Shown here in pieces: positions 35,387-45,676 of a stretch of 64,000 nt of DNA (position 1 is the first letter of the stretch; the number at the start of each line of letters is the position of its first letter). A program made the position numbers and the translations under genes. Origin of the DNA: Aureliella helgolandensis (GTDB lineage: Bacteria > Planctomycetota > Planctomycetia > Pirellulales > Pirellulaceae); NCBI RefSeq assembly GCF_007752135.1, contig NZ_CP036298.1, forward strand, positions 7,494,501 to 7,558,500, read 5' to 3'. The notes under the pieces are model-generated. The model did not search any database and was not told the origin of the DNA. It saw only the letters and a list, made by a program, of their open reading frames with translations.

Positions 35387-36829
35387 ATGCCATCTTCACC
35401 GATATCCCACAACACGCCGCTTACCAGCCGGGCTCGCAACCTGGCAGAGCTACGTGAGAGTGGCTGGACCTCCAAAACCGTCAAGCAAGAAATCCTTGTG
35501 AACTTCACGCGCATGCTCTCTAGCGATGAAGAATTATTCCCAGGGATCGTGGGTTATGAAGATACGGTGATCCCCGAGATAAACATTGCACTCTTAGCGG
35601 GTCACGACATGCTCTTTCTGGGTGAGAAAGGGCAAGCCAAAAGTCGCTTGATGCGGGCGCTCGTCCGGTTCCTGGATGAGGCCATACCCTACCTGGATAT
35701 CCCAGGTGTCCCGATCCACGAAGATCCCTTTGCGCCAATTACATCGGTGGCCAAACGCTTTGTGGCCGAACATCAGGAAGCAGAAATCCCCGTGGCTTGG
35801 TGGCCTCGGGAAGAACGCTATGCCGAGCGTTTGAGTCCCGGCACCAAGTTTGCCGACATCATTGGTGAAATCGATCCGTCGAAACTGACCAGCGGCGTCA
35901 GCATGAGCACCGAAGAAGCCTTGCACTTCGGCCTGATCCCTCGGATGCATCGCGGAATCTTCGCCATGAATGAACTGCCGGAGCTGGACGAATTGGTCCA
36001 AGTCGGCCTGTTCAATATTTTGGAAGAACGTGATGTGCAAATCCGTGGCTATCCCATCCGTTTCGACCTCGATATTTTCATCCTCTTCTCAGCCAACCCC
36101 AGTACCTACAACCGCAGTGGCAAGGTCATTCCACAACTGAAGGATCGCATTGGCTCGATCATTCAAACGCACTATCCACGCGAGCGGGAGGTAGGCATCG
36201 AGATCCTGCAACAAGAGGCGGGAGTCGATTTGGGGGGTAGCTTCCCGGTTCAGGTCCCCTACTTCATGGCCGAGATTATTGAAGAGATCACCGCACAGGG
36301 GCGACGCAGCAAGTACGTCGACCAAGCCTCAGGTGTATCTGCCCGTTTCAGCCTCTCAAACTACCGCGCCATGGTAGCCAGTGCGCGGCAACGGGCGATC
36401 GTCTTGGGCGAATCACCTGCCGTCCCACGCATCAGCGATCTTGGGCACCTCTACTCTTCGTCGCTTGGCAAACTGGAATTGGATATGATGGGGAGCCATC
36501 AAATGTCCGAGAAGCAGGTCATCGACGCCTTAATTGCCGGGGCGGTGAAAAGTGTTTTTGAACAATACGTCGAGCAATTTGGATTGGCAGAAATCGCAGA
36601 AATCTTTAAGAAGGGTGTCCGCATCGAAGTCGGCGACATGCTCCCCAGTTCGGCCTATGCGGAGCGATTGCAAATCGTGCCTCCCGCCTGGGAAAAGGCC
36701 TTCGAAGTCAACGCTAGTGAAAACGAAGCCGTGCGTGCTTCCTGCGTAGAATTCGTCCTTGCAGGACTGTATTCCCTGGACCATATCAGCCGCGCGCAAA
36801 AGCACGGAAAAGTTCACTTTGAGTTTTAG
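35387..36829 (+). CDS. MoxR/ChlI-type AAA+ ATPase
   Basis: 480 residues. Walker A is the variant GEKGQAKS (79-86). The Walker B region reads [12 protein letters not shown] (189-200), with Asn where Asp is usual. A GNE/DVQIRGY insertion and a sensor region ([20 protein letters not shown]) follow. This is the magnesium-chelatase-I-like/MoxR class. It should work with the VWA protein encoded next (36967-38673) as a chelatase-like or maturation complex. The family is widespread in planctomycetes and cyanobacteria; its substrate is not known here. ATG 35387 is chosen over an upstream in-frame TTG at 35360. Separated from the partner by 137 bp. Confidence 0.88.
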   Translation: MPSSPISHNTPLTSRARNLAELRESGWTSKTVKQEILVNFTRMLSSDEELFPGIVGYEDTVIPEINIALLAGHDMLFLGEKGQAKSRLMRALVRFLDEAIPYLDIPGVPIHEDPFAPITSVAKRFVAEHQEAEIPVAWWPREERYAERLSPGTKFADIIGEIDPSKLTSGVSMSTEEALHFGLIPRMHRGIFAMNELPELDELVQVGLFNILEERDVQIRGYPIRFDLDIFILFSANPSTYNRSGKVIPQLKDRIGSIIQTHYPREREVGIEILQQEAGVDLGGSFPVQVPYFMAEIIEEITAQGRRSKYVDQASGVSARFSLSNYRAMVASARQRAIVLGESPAVPRISDLGHLYSSSLGKLELDMMGSHQMSEKQVIDALIAGAVKSVFEQYVEQFGLAEIAEIFKKGVRIEVGDMLPSSAYAERLQIVPPAWEKAFEVNASENEAVRASCVEFVLAGLYSLDHISRAQKHGKVHFEF

Positions 36830-36966
36830 GAACAAGTTCCGTCGTGGTAGCTGAAGTTACCATGCGTTTGCAAGCGGCGGGTTGCCAGTAATCGAGGCTA
36901 GAGGACACGACGAATCGGTATTCGTTAACCAGCCTTATCGGCTAGAGAATTCGAACGGGAAATAGC

Positions 36967-38673
36967 ATGTCGCGCAAGTCAGCTCTAGGAGGTGTCGTTC
37001 ACACCTACCAAAAATATGATCCCGTCCAGTTTCCCAGTCCGTCGACTCCCCCTCCAGACTTGGTCTCGCCCGCCTTTGAACATGCGCTGATGTATGGCAA
37101 CTATCGGCAATTGACCGAAGAGGAACTAGCGCGGGCGGTCAAACTCGATCCCAGCCAGATCTCTGGCCTGGGGCCTAGCATCGACTTTCTTACCGCTCTC
37201 TTGGAAGATCGCAAGCGAAAGATCCTGGAGAAATACGAGACGCACACGGTGGTCAAAAAGGCGCACAAAGCGGTTGAAAAGACCGCCCGCAGCGCCAATC
37301 CCCCCAAGCAATTACGAAAGCTGTTCCTCCAAGCGGTGCAGCAAGAGCAGATCTATCTCCTGGAGCGCGTCTACTACCAACTGGGCGACGACACCGATCC
37401 CTTTGCAGGGGAGCTGGTACGGACGATTGAAAGCCTGGGGGACAAGTACCAGATTGACGAACTCGATTCGAAATACGACTTTATCGGCTCCGAACGTTTA
37501 AGCATTCCCCGCGCCCTGGAGATCAAACAGGAGCTCGAGGCCATCGACAAGTTGCTGGAGCAGCTTGCCGAAGCAGCCAAGACAGCTCAGATCGGTGTGA
37601 TCGACATGGAGCAACTCAGCGAATTCGCCTCGACCGAGGACATGTCCTCCCTCGAAGAACTGCGAAACCAAGTTGAGAACATGGTTCGTGAATTGGCCGA
37701 GCGCCAGGGGCTCGACCGGGACTCGGCCAGCGGCGCCTTTCGGCTAACGCCTCAAGCTTACAAGATTTTTCAGGGCCGGCTGCTGGAACGGATTTTCTCC
37801 AGTCTGCAACCAGGCCGATCGGGGCGTCATACCGGACGCATCGTTGGCGAAGGAAGCGTAGAACTTCCGCAAACCAAACAGTACGAGTTCGGTGATAGCC
37901 TAGCCAACATGGACACCACTCAGACGGTCATCAATGCGTTACTGCGTGATCCCACGGCTTCTCCCGTACGGATCAAGACCAACGACATCGAAGTTCATCG
38001 CACTCGCAATTCGCCCAAGTGCGCCACGGTGGTCATCATGGACATGAGTGGCTCGATGCGCCACGATGGCCAGTACATGAACGTCAAACGCATGGCTCTA
38101 GCCCTCCAAGGCTTGATATCGAGCGAGTACCCGGGGGACTTCCTCAGATTCATTGAAATGTACACCTTTGCCAAAATGCGAACGGCAGGTGAAATCGTCG
38201 AATTGATGCCCAAGCCGGTAACGATTCACGATCCCTGGGTGCGTCTGCGAGCCGACATGAGTCGAGATGACATTTCCGAACAGCAAATCCATCCGCACTT
38301 TACCAACATTCAGCATGCCCTGCGGCTGGCGCGCCAGAATCTCGCTACGGTAGACACTCCCAATAAACAGATCATTCTGATTACCGATGGGCTGCCGACG
38401 GCACACTTTGAAGATTCAACGCTGTACATGCTCTACCCACCAGATATTTCGACGGAGCAGGCGACTCTTCGCGAGGGGACGCTTTGCCAACGCGATGGCA
38501 TCGTGATCAACATGTTTTTAGTCCCAAGCTGGTCGCAATCCGAAGAGGATATACGCTTTGCCTACCGCTTAGCTGAGAATACGCGTGGCCGGGTCTTCTT
38601 TACGGCGGGAAACGACCTCGACCGCTTCGTCGTCTGGGATTACATTGACCGCAAACGCGAAATTCTCGGATAG
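36967..38673 (+). CDS. VWA domain protein, MoxR partner (ChlD-like)
   Basis: 568 residues. A long helical N-terminal half (about 30-300) precedes a VWA domain with MIDAS DMSGSM (D359, S361, S363) after KCATVVIM. The last portion (about 370-560) completes the VWA fold. No signal peptide is seen, so it is likely cytoplasmic. Together with the upstream MoxR-type ATPase it forms the familiar ATPase-VWA pair, related to chelatase subunits I and D. nnrD begins 4 bp after its stop, so the three genes may be read together. Partner or substrate unknown. Confidence 0.87.
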   Translation: MSRKSALGGVVHTYQKYDPVQFPSPSTPPPDLVSPAFEHALMYGNYRQLTEEELARAVKLDPSQISGLGPSIDFLTALLEDRKRKILEKYETHTVVKKAHKAVEKTARSANPPKQLRKLFLQAVQQEQIYLLERVYYQLGDDTDPFAGELVRTIESLGDKYQIDELDSKYDFIGSERLSIPRALEIKQELEAIDKLLEQLAEAAKTAQIGVIDMEQLSEFASTEDMSSLEELRNQVENMVRELAERQGLDRDSASGAFRLTPQAYKIFQGRLLERIFSSLQPGRSGRHTGRIVGEGSVELPQTKQYEFGDSLANMDTTQTVINALLRDPTASPVRIKTNDIEVHRTRNSPKCATVVIMDMSGSMRHDGQYMNVKRMALALQGLISSEYPGDFLRFIEMYTFAKMRTAGEIVELMPKPVTIHDPWVRLRADMSRDDISEQQIHPHFTNIQHALRLARQNLATVDTPNKQIILITDGLPTAHFEDSTLYMLYPPDISTEQATLREGTLCQRDGIVINMFLVPSWSQSEEDIRFAYRLAENTRGRVFFTAGNDLDRFVVWDYIDRKREILG

Positions 38674-38677
38674 CCCC

Positions 38678-39571
38678 ATGCCAGACCATGACCTCCCCTC
38701 CCCTACTCTGCCTCGATTGAAACCTCGTGCTAAGGACAGCCACAAGGGCTCTTTCGGCAACGCACTGCTGATTGGTGGCAGCCGTGGCATGGCGGGCTCG
38801 ATCGCCCTCTCCGGCCTAGCCGCAGCTCGGACCGGAGCCGGTTTGGTACGGTTGGCAGTCCCCGACCGCTGCTTGGAAACGGTTGCCAGCTTCTCCCCCT
38901 GCACTATGACGATTCCCTTGACCAATTCGTCCGCCGGACAGATCACCGCCTCAATCGAGGAACTCACCGCGCACCTTGAGGCGGCCAATTGCATTGGGAT
39001 TGGCCCCGGCATGGGAGGGTCGCCCGAGCTACAGCAACTCGTGCAAGACGTTTTGAGAACCGCACAGTGCCCGGTGGTGGTCGATGCAGACGCTCTTAAC
39101 AATTTGGGAGCGATATCGAATTGGCGCGAGCTGCTCTCCGAGAAGGTTGTTTTAACTCCACACCCTGGCGAATGGTCACGACTCTCCGGCATGGCTGCCT
39201 CTGATCGAGAGGCCCAAGTCGCGGCTGCCATCGAACATGCCAAACAGTCAGGTGCAACCATCGTTCTCAAGGGATATCGCACTCTAGTCACCGACGGAGT
39301 GGAAGCCGCCTTCAATTCGACCGGAACCCCCGCCATGGCAACCGGTGGGAGTGGTGATGTGCTGACCGGAATCATTACGGCGTTGATCTGCCAAGGCTTG
39401 TCACCCCTTGAGGCGGCTCACTTGGGAGTTACCGTGCACGGGCTGTCGGGCGAACTGGCGGAACGGGCCTTGAGCACTCGCGTGGTACTGCCACCGGAAT
39501 TAATCCAGTACCTCCCCCTAGCCTTGGGAGCCCACGCCGAACAGCGGAGCTCGCGAGGCATTGGATTTTAG
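38678..39571 (+). CDS. nnrD: ADP/ATP-dependent NAD(P)H-hydrate dehydratase NnrD
   Basis: 297 residues. Family features: KGSFGNALLIGGSRGMAGS near the N-terminus, DADALNNLG, VVLTPHPGEWSRLSG, and TGGSGDVLTGIITALI with the catalytic Asp in GSGDVLTG. The enzyme repairs the hydrated S-NAD(P)H with a nucleotide as phosphate source. Many bacteria fuse this to an NnrE epimerase domain; here it is single. ATG 38678 follows the VWA stop by 4 bp (translation likely coupled), and an in-frame frame upstream is not needed. Confidence 0.9.
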   Translation: MPDHDLPSPTLPRLKPRAKDSHKGSFGNALLIGGSRGMAGSIALSGLAAARTGAGLVRLAVPDRCLETVASFSPCTMTIPLTNSSAGQITASIEELTAHLEAANCIGIGPGMGGSPELQQLVQDVLRTAQCPVVVDADALNNLGAISNWRELLSEKVVLTPHPGEWSRLSGMAASDREAQVAAAIEHAKQSGATIVLKGYRTLVTDGVEAAFNSTGTPAMATGGSGDVLTGIITALICQGLSPLEAAHLGVTVHGLSGELAERALSTRVVLPPELIQYLPLALGAHAEQRSSRGIGF

Positions 39572-39990
39572 GCCACTAGCGAGCTGAGCTAGAACGGCGC
39601 GAGCCAACGGTATCCGAGAACGCCGCGAGCGGTCTACCCGACGCATAGCGGGTTGTTGAAATATTAACCCACCGCGCGACGGGCTGTTGAAATATTAACC
39701 CGCCGCGTCAGCAAGGACAGGTGGTCGCCACTACAGGGCGATTAGGGACGCTACCTTCACGCTAAAACTCAAGACGCTATTAAATCAACAGCCCGGCGAG
39801 CAAGGAAAGACAATCTCCGCTACCTGGCAACTAGGCATGCCATCTCCGCATTAAAACTCAAATTGCCATTAAATCAACAGCCCGATAAGCAGTCGCGTCA
39901 GCAGGGCAAAACAGCCCACCACCCTTGCCGAATTGCTCGAAATCGGCGACAGTTGAACGATTCTCGTTGCAACGCCAAACCGACCTACCT
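39572..39990. other. Intergenic region with repeat modules
   Basis: 419 bp between nnrD and ribF. A solitary 31-bp left module (39649-39679) precedes the composite at 39680-39884. After it there is a short leader without further features before ribF. Confidence 0.6.
39649..39884 (+). repeat. TIR element (copy 5) with solitary left module and left-truncated body
   Basis: Solitary left module (39649-39679, CGGGTTGTTGAAATATTAAC...), then a full 116-bp element (39680-39795, CGGGCTGTTGA ... TCAACAGCCCG, subfamily C, AAGGACAGGTGGTCG), then an 89-bp left-truncated body (39796-39884, subfamily A). Order: left module, left module plus body, body. Confidence 0.88.
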
Positions 39991-40932
39991 ATGCCTCCCA
40001 CTCTCATCGAACTCCACGAAATTCCGCCAGAGTTGCTGGGCTGCGCTGTTGCTATTGGCAACTTCGACGGGGTGCATCGTGGACACACCGTATTGATCCG
40101 GCAGCTGATCGAGCTCGCCCGACGGCATTCGGGGCCAGCGATCGTGGTTACGTTTGACCCGCCACCCTCCGCCATACTCTTACCGGATCGTCCCGCATCT
40201 CCCCCGCTCACCCCGCTTTCTCGACGAGCGGAATTGTTGCAGGAACTAGGGGTCGCGGCTGTCGTCCCACTGAAAACAACTCCCCAATTGCTGAGTCTGT
40301 CGGCGGAAGAGTTTTTCGAGCAAACGATCCGGAGCAAGCTCAAGGCGAGTGCCATGGCAGAGGGCCCGAACTTTCGGTTTGGGCACAACCGCAAAGGGGA
40401 CACCAACCTGCTGCAGGAGCTGTGCCAAGCGTCGCAAATCGAACTCTGTATCGTCGCGGCGACCTCCGATTCCGGAGGGATGGTGTCCAGCACGCGAATT
40501 CGAGAATTGATCGCTGCAGGAGAACTCTCCGCCGCCAACCAAATGCTGACTCAACCGTATCAGCTGCAAGGAGTGGTCCAACCGGGAGCGCAACGTGGCC
40601 GAGAACTAGGCTTTCCCACTGCGAACTTGGCTGAAATTAAATCACTCTTGCCCGGGCATGGTGTTTACGCGGGTCGAGTGCAATTGCATTCCAAGGAATT
40701 TCGAGCGGCTATCAACATTGGCCCCAATCCCACCTTTGCCGAGGACCGGGTCAAAGTAGAAGTCCACCTCATTGGCTTCTCGGGCGAGCTCTACGGCCAA
40801 GAGCTTCGCTGCCAAGTGCTGACCAAAGTCCGTGACGTGCAGCGATTCGACTCGTTCGACGCGTTAAAGCAACAAATCGCCATCGACGTAACCCGCTGCG
40901 AATCGTTTGAGCACTCGACTACGTCCCAATAG
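39991..40932 (+). CDS. ribF: Bifunctional riboflavin kinase/FAD synthetase RibF
   Basis: 313 residues. The FAD synthetase half has GNFDGVHRGH (23-32), TFDPPPSAILLP and SSTRIRELIAAGE. The kinase half (about 190-305) has RGRELGFPTANL, GVYAGRV, NIGPNPTF and LRCQVLTKVRDVQRFDS. It converts riboflavin to FMN and FAD. ATG 39991 is used; an in-frame frame upstream is unsupported. The gene nrnA follows 146 bp later on the same strand. Confidence 0.96.
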   Translation: MPPTLIELHEIPPELLGCAVAIGNFDGVHRGHTVLIRQLIELARRHSGPAIVVTFDPPPSAILLPDRPASPPLTPLSRRAELLQELGVAAVVPLKTTPQLLSLSAEEFFEQTIRSKLKASAMAEGPNFRFGHNRKGDTNLLQELCQASQIELCIVAATSDSGGMVSSTRIRELIAAGELSAANQMLTQPYQLQGVVQPGAQRGRELGFPTANLAEIKSLLPGHGVYAGRVQLHSKEFRAAINIGPNPTFAEDRVKVEVHLIGFSGELYGQELRCQVLTKVRDVQRFDSFDALKQQIAIDVTRCESFEHSTTSQ

Positions 40933-41078
40933 GCTCGGCATTATCCGCAGCTTTTCCGGCAAACTCGGGCACGCGAGCAATTGCTATGGTTGCGAAACGC
41001 GAGGATTTGAAGCAACATAGCAGGCTCGCATGGCACTCCTCAGCCGCGTCTCTAGCACCCTACCAAATTGGCCAGTTC

Positions 41079-42071
41079 ATGACTGTAAATTGGGATCAAC
41101 TCGCACAACGCATTCAATCGTGCCAAAGCTTTATCCTGTGCAGCCACATCCGCCCCGATTGCGATGCGTTGGGAAGTGAAATCGGCATGGCTGGTATTCT
41201 GGATCAGCTTGGCAAGCAGGTCCGTATCGTCAATGGACACCCCACTCCGCCCAACCTGAACTTTCTAGACCCCAATCGTCGTATCGAAGTGCTGGGCGAA
41301 ACGACGACAGCGGCAGATGTTAAGGCAGACTGCTTCATCGTGCTCGACACCAGTGCTTGGGCTCAGTTGGGCCCCATGGGAGACGTCCTCAAGTCGTTTG
41401 AGGGTCAGAAGCTCTGCATCGACCACCATGTGGGTGAAGAGGATCTGGGCACCGAGTTCTTCAAGAATACAACCGCCGAAGCGACGGGACATCTCGTGGC
41501 CAAGCTGGCGAAACATATGCATGTTGCGATCAACAAACCGATGGCAACGGCGCTCTACGCCGCCATCGCGACCGACACCGGCTGGTTCCGTTTCGGATCG
41601 ACGACTCCCGCTACCTACCGCGTGATCGCTGATCTATTGGAATGCGGAGCCGTTCCCGCAGAGATTTACGGTGAGCTGTACGAGCGAGACACCTTAGGCC
41701 GAGTCCGATTGCGAGGCAGAATCTTGTCACGCACCGCCGCGGAGAGAGACGGCAAGCTAGTCTATACGCACGTCCTCAAAGAAGATTTTACCGAGACGGG
41801 AGCTGTTGCTAGTGATACCGAAGATGCCATCAATCTAACTCTAGCAATCGCAGGCACGCTCGTTGCCGTTATCTTCGTGGAACAGGCAACTGGCGGCTTC
41901 AAGCTCAGCTTCCGCAGTCGATGTGGGGTCGACTGCAGTGCTTTGGCTCGCTCCTTCGGTGGCGGTGGTCACAAAGCAGCGGCCGGAGCGTTCATCGAAG
42001 GCAAGCTCGAAGAGGTCCAGGCCCTGGTACTTCCCGTGGTCCGCACCGCGATGAAAGAATGTGGTACCTAA
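41079..42071 (+). CDS. nrnA: DHH phosphoesterase NrnA-like (nano-RNase/pAp phosphatase)
   Basis: 330 residues. Motifs: CSHIRPDCDALGSE (H23, D27, D29) for metal binding, FIVLDTSAWAQLG, the namesake IDHH (H116-H117), ATDTGWFRF, and the DHHA1 end with FGGGGHKAAAGA. It hydrolyses 2-5 nucleotide RNAs and 3'-phosphoadenosine 5'-phosphate. The start at ATG 41079 gives the usual N-terminus; an open frame upstream (from about 40986) has no support. It is followed by 271 bp with no gene until the convergent cytochrome-type gene. Confidence 0.92.
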   Translation: MTVNWDQLAQRIQSCQSFILCSHIRPDCDALGSEIGMAGILDQLGKQVRIVNGHPTPPNLNFLDPNRRIEVLGETTTAADVKADCFIVLDTSAWAQLGPMGDVLKSFEGQKLCIDHHVGEEDLGTEFFKNTTAEATGHLVAKLAKHMHVAINKPMATALYAAIATDTGWFRFGSTTPATYRVIADLLECGAVPAEIYGELYERDTLGRVRLRGRILSRTAAERDGKLVYTHVLKEDFTETGAVASDTEDAINLTLAIAGTLVAVIFVEQATGGFKLSFRSRCGVDCSALARSFGGGGHKAAAGAFIEGKLEEVQALVLPVVRTAMKECGT

Positions 42072-42342
42072 CACAGTACCGGTAGCTCGCTCTTCGACAG
42101 ACTTCAGGCGTCGGCTTGCAGACTCACGCGAGCTGCCCAGTCTGCCACCATCGAAGCACCACCTACAGATGCTAGGCGCTGCGGTTGAAGGAGCGCCCGG
42201 GAAAAGGTGTCCGGCCCCCAAAGTGCGAAGCACTCGAGGGACGGTTCCGACGGTTGGCGTCGAACGGCTTTTCCAATCGGGTAGCTTTTCCCAATGCAGA
42301 AATGGGAGATTCACGGCCCGGGGGGGGGCCATGCTACTGGGC

Positions 42343-43674
42343 CTAGTCCACGGGAGCAGGCGGCGGCTCGTCGGCAACCGGCTGCGTCGAATCACCTACC
42401 GGCTCCTCCGGCGATGCTGGCTCTGGCTCTTCAGATACTGGCTCATTGGTCGCGGGTTCTTCAGTCGCTGGTTCTTCAGTCACGGGTTCTTCTTCGGTCA
42501 CGGGCTCTTCAGTCACGGGTTCTTCTTCGGTCACGGGCTCTTCAGCTGGCGGCTCTTCAGCGACCGGCGTTTCAGTCGCCGGCTCGGATTCCGCTAATGG
42601 TGGCGTTTCCGGTTCGGCCGCTTCCTGCTCAAGAACCTCTTCTTCCGCGATAACTTCCTCAACAACCTCAGCCTCCACAGCGCCCACACCAGCGTCATCC
42701 GGATGCGCATCGACCGAACTGTCCACGAAGAGTCGCGTGAACTCTTTCTCGTAATGGTCTTCACCATAGATCAGCTCTCCACCCTGGTAGCCCGTCAAGC
42801 TAACGAGGCCCGCAGCCAATACCGATCCCACCAACCAGGTAAAACGCATTCCTGAACTCCCCTTGCGCCGCACGGTACTTGCAACGGGGAGCAGGGCTAG
42901 GGACAAGACAGCCATGGCAATCCCAGCCCAGCGGTGGCGATCGATAGCACTATTCTGCAGGTCGAATGAAAATCCGGCACCGTAGCCTTCGTGCTCGGCG
43001 TAGGACCACCCCATGACGCAAGCTCCGACCGCCCCCAGCGCTCCGATCCACAGGCAGTGAAACGCAACCGGTTCACAGGACGCTCGACTGAAGAATGACA
43101 GGAAAACAAACAGGGTGGAAACCATCAACAATGCGATGGGAAAATGGACGCTCGCTGGGTGAAATAGACCTTGGAATTTCCACACTTTGCCGAGCGTGGA
43201 AGCGGGAATCGTTTCGGCCTGCACCTCCGCTTCAGTCCTAGGCGTGGGAGCGACGTCGACCCACAGCGCGCCCTCTTCGATCCACAATTTAATAGTGGCT
43301 AGCTCAGCCCCGGTTAAATCGTGTACCCGGTCATTGCCTGGCGGAGGCATGCGCATATCGGGATCGTCGGTCACCAGGTAATCTGCCCAAAGCGAACTAC
43401 TCTCCAAGTCGCCTGGCTCCACGTACCCCATCACGGAATCCAATTCGTCCATCCGAAAATCGTTTTTCGCATCCTCCGGCCCATGGCAGACAATACACTT
43501 CGCATCAAAAATTGGACGCACATCGCGTACGAAATCCACCAGTCCCCCTTCAACCGTCAACTCCTCCTCCTGAGCATTCGCCGAAAGTGGCAGGAGAAGC
43601 ATGGAGGCTAACACCCAAGCCAGCGATGGAGTGGGATACTTGAACCGGGGACCAGTGGGGCCATACGTAGACAT
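42343..43674 (-). CDS. PSCyt1-type membrane cytochrome protein with acidic repeat tail
   Basis: 443 residues. The signal or anchor spans about 14-34. A cytochrome-c-like PSCyt1 segment follows (haem site CIVCH, C60-H64; M ligand near DMRMPPPGND). Four membrane helices occupy about 150-320 (HPASVHFPIALLMVSTLFVF, LWIGALGAVGACVMGW, AGIAMAVLSLALLPVAS, WLVGSVLAAGLVSLTGYQGG), a DUF2231-like part. The last 100 residues are a tandem acidic tail of EEP(V/A)TEEE/EEPATEEP. It likely moves electrons at the membrane; the partner is unknown. The start is ATG 43674 (residue 15 of the open frame). The tail probably varies in length between strains. Confidence 0.85.
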   Translation of the reverse strand: MSTYGPTGPRFKYPTPSLAWVLASMLLLPLSANAQEEELTVEGGLVDFVRDVRPIFDAKCIVCHGPEDAKNDFRMDELDSVMGYVEPGDLESSSLWADYLVTDDPDMRMPPPGNDRVHDLTGAELATIKLWIEEGALWVDVAPTPRTEAEVQAETIPASTLGKVWKFQGLFHPASVHFPIALLMVSTLFVFLSFFSRASCEPVAFHCLWIGALGAVGACVMGWSYAEHEGYGAGFSFDLQNSAIDRHRWAGIAMAVLSLALLPVASTVRRKGSSGMRFTWLVGSVLAAGLVSLTGYQGGELIYGEDHYEKEFTRLFVDSSVDAHPDDAGVGAVEAEVVEEVIAEEEVLEQEAAEPETPPLAESEPATETPVAEEPPAEEPVTEEEPVTEEPVTEEEPVTEEPATEEPATNEPVSEEPEPASPEEPVGDSTQPVADEPPPAPVD

Positions 43675-43906
43675 ACTTATCTTACCTATACGTGTATTTT
43701 TTTGAGTGGTGATCACCGGGTGGGACCGCGAACCAACACCACCGCGGACCGAGCCAGTCTGGCGGTACGCGTCGGATTGGCTGGGCGGGTGGCTAGCAGG
43801 CTCCGCTCACGACAAAGTGCGCCAGCAGAAACATAGCCATGCACGCGTGCTGTAGTTCGAGGGAAGGCGATCGGGCGGGTTGGGTGTCCATCGACACCAA
43901 TCGTAA

Positions 43907-45100
43907 TTATAGTGCTTTCGTCGTCGAGCGTTCAGGCTTGGAAACACTTTCACTGAGCTCCAAGACTCCACCACTCTCACTAGGGATCACTTCGTCCCCA
44001 CGCAGTCGGGCGGCACGAGCGAGAAACAGCTCTGCACGAGGCTTGTCGCCAGCCAAGTCCAACCAGCGGCCCACTGCTTCCATCGACAATGCATCATCCG
44101 GGTCTGCCAAAGCTCGGGACGATAGCAATTCGGTCCAGCTCTCAATTTGCTGGTCAGTAAGACCGAGACCGAGTAAGCCATCCGCGGGCAAATCCTCTTG
44201 GCGGATCACCACACCGGAGAGGGCAGCGGAACCCGCGACCACCGCCGCTTGGAATGCATCACCGCTGGCCACTTGTGCCACAAACCGCCGACCAAACAAG
44301 ACCGGCTCGGCTCCGTAGCGGGCGGATATCTCGGCATACGCTCGGGCTGCTTCCCGGTACCCACCCGCCCGAAAGATTGCATCCGCAGCAGCCAGCACTT
44401 CAGCGGGCACTGGAGAATCCTTTTCGACCGCCACGTACCGGTAACTCAGCTCGGACGAATCCGCCAAGCTGGCCGCTCTCACGCGAGCGCTCGATGCACC
44501 ACTCCTCCCGTCGTTCACAGCCAGACGACCGCTAGTTAACACAACTTCGCTCACCAGAGAGTCGTCTTCAACTGAATCTGGCGCTGACTTCAAGCTACCG
44601 AGGGGCAATTCCCAACTCTCTTCGTACTCCGGGGCATAGGCATCGTAACCAGATCCCCAGTCCGATTCGTAAGTCCCCCCGACCCCGTAAGGTGCGGGAG
44701 CGCTGCCGAAGCACGGTGCGACACAAACCGGCCCACAATACTCAACGCGTGGGAGACAGCACAGCGGCCTCAAACTGGATGGCCCCAGGCTATACATGGC
44801 CCGGGAGTAGGAAAAACGCGAGGTGCAACAGTGCGCGCCACAATGCGCGAGCAGATTGCGGACCGGAGTTCGAAAATAGGGAGTCGCGCAGCCAGCTCGA
44901 GCATAGGCATGGTGGTGCAACAAACGGTGTACCGGACGATAGGCGGCTGAATAGCCAGTCGAATAGAAACTGGGAGAGCTGCCTGAGCCATAGGCCCAGG
45001 CACCGAACGGCGGGTAACCATCACCGGCGGATGCGGAATGACCGGCCAGCATACTCCCAGTCAGAGCGAGGATGAGAGCAACGGGTTTGAAGGAGACCAT
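43907..45100 (-). CDS. Exported hypothetical protein with TPR-like C-terminal region
   Basis: 397 residues from ATG 45100 (AGGA upstream). A signal peptide is followed by a Tyr/Ser/Cys/His-rich region (about 30-150; repeated CxxxC pairs such as CGAHCC and CCLPRVEYCGPVC). A polar linker precedes a helical part (about 240-380) with AADAIFRAGGYREAARAYAE and LGLTDQQIESWTELL, a TPR-like fold. Function unknown. The Cys- and His-rich N-terminal half could be metal binding or cross-linked in the cell envelope (inference). It sits on the same strand as the cytochrome gene, 232 bp upstream. Confidence 0.72.
   Translation of the reverse strand: MVSFKPVALILALTGSMLAGHSASAGDGYPPFGAWAYGSGSSPSFYSTGYSAAYRPVHRLLHHHAYARAGCATPYFRTPVRNLLAHCGAHCCTSRFSYSRAMYSLGPSSLRPLCCLPRVEYCGPVCVAPCFGSAPAPYGVGGTYESDWGSGYDAYAPEYEESWELPLGSLKSAPDSVEDDSLVSEVVLTSGRLAVNDGRSGASSARVRAASLADSSELSYRYVAVEKDSPVPAEVLAAADAIFRAGGYREAARAYAEISARYGAEPVLFGRRFVAQVASGDAFQAAVVAGSAALSGVVIRQEDLPADGLLGLGLTDQQIESWTELLSSRALADPDDALSMEAVGRWLDLAGDKPRAELFLARAARLRGDEVIPSESGGVLELSESVSKPERSTTKAL

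Positions 45101-45676
<576 letters not shown>

Noticed and set aside
38569-39375. Leftward frame of 268 codons opposite nnrD
   Set aside because: Shadow of the nnrD gene; composition is Ser/Pro/Arg-rich with no motif.
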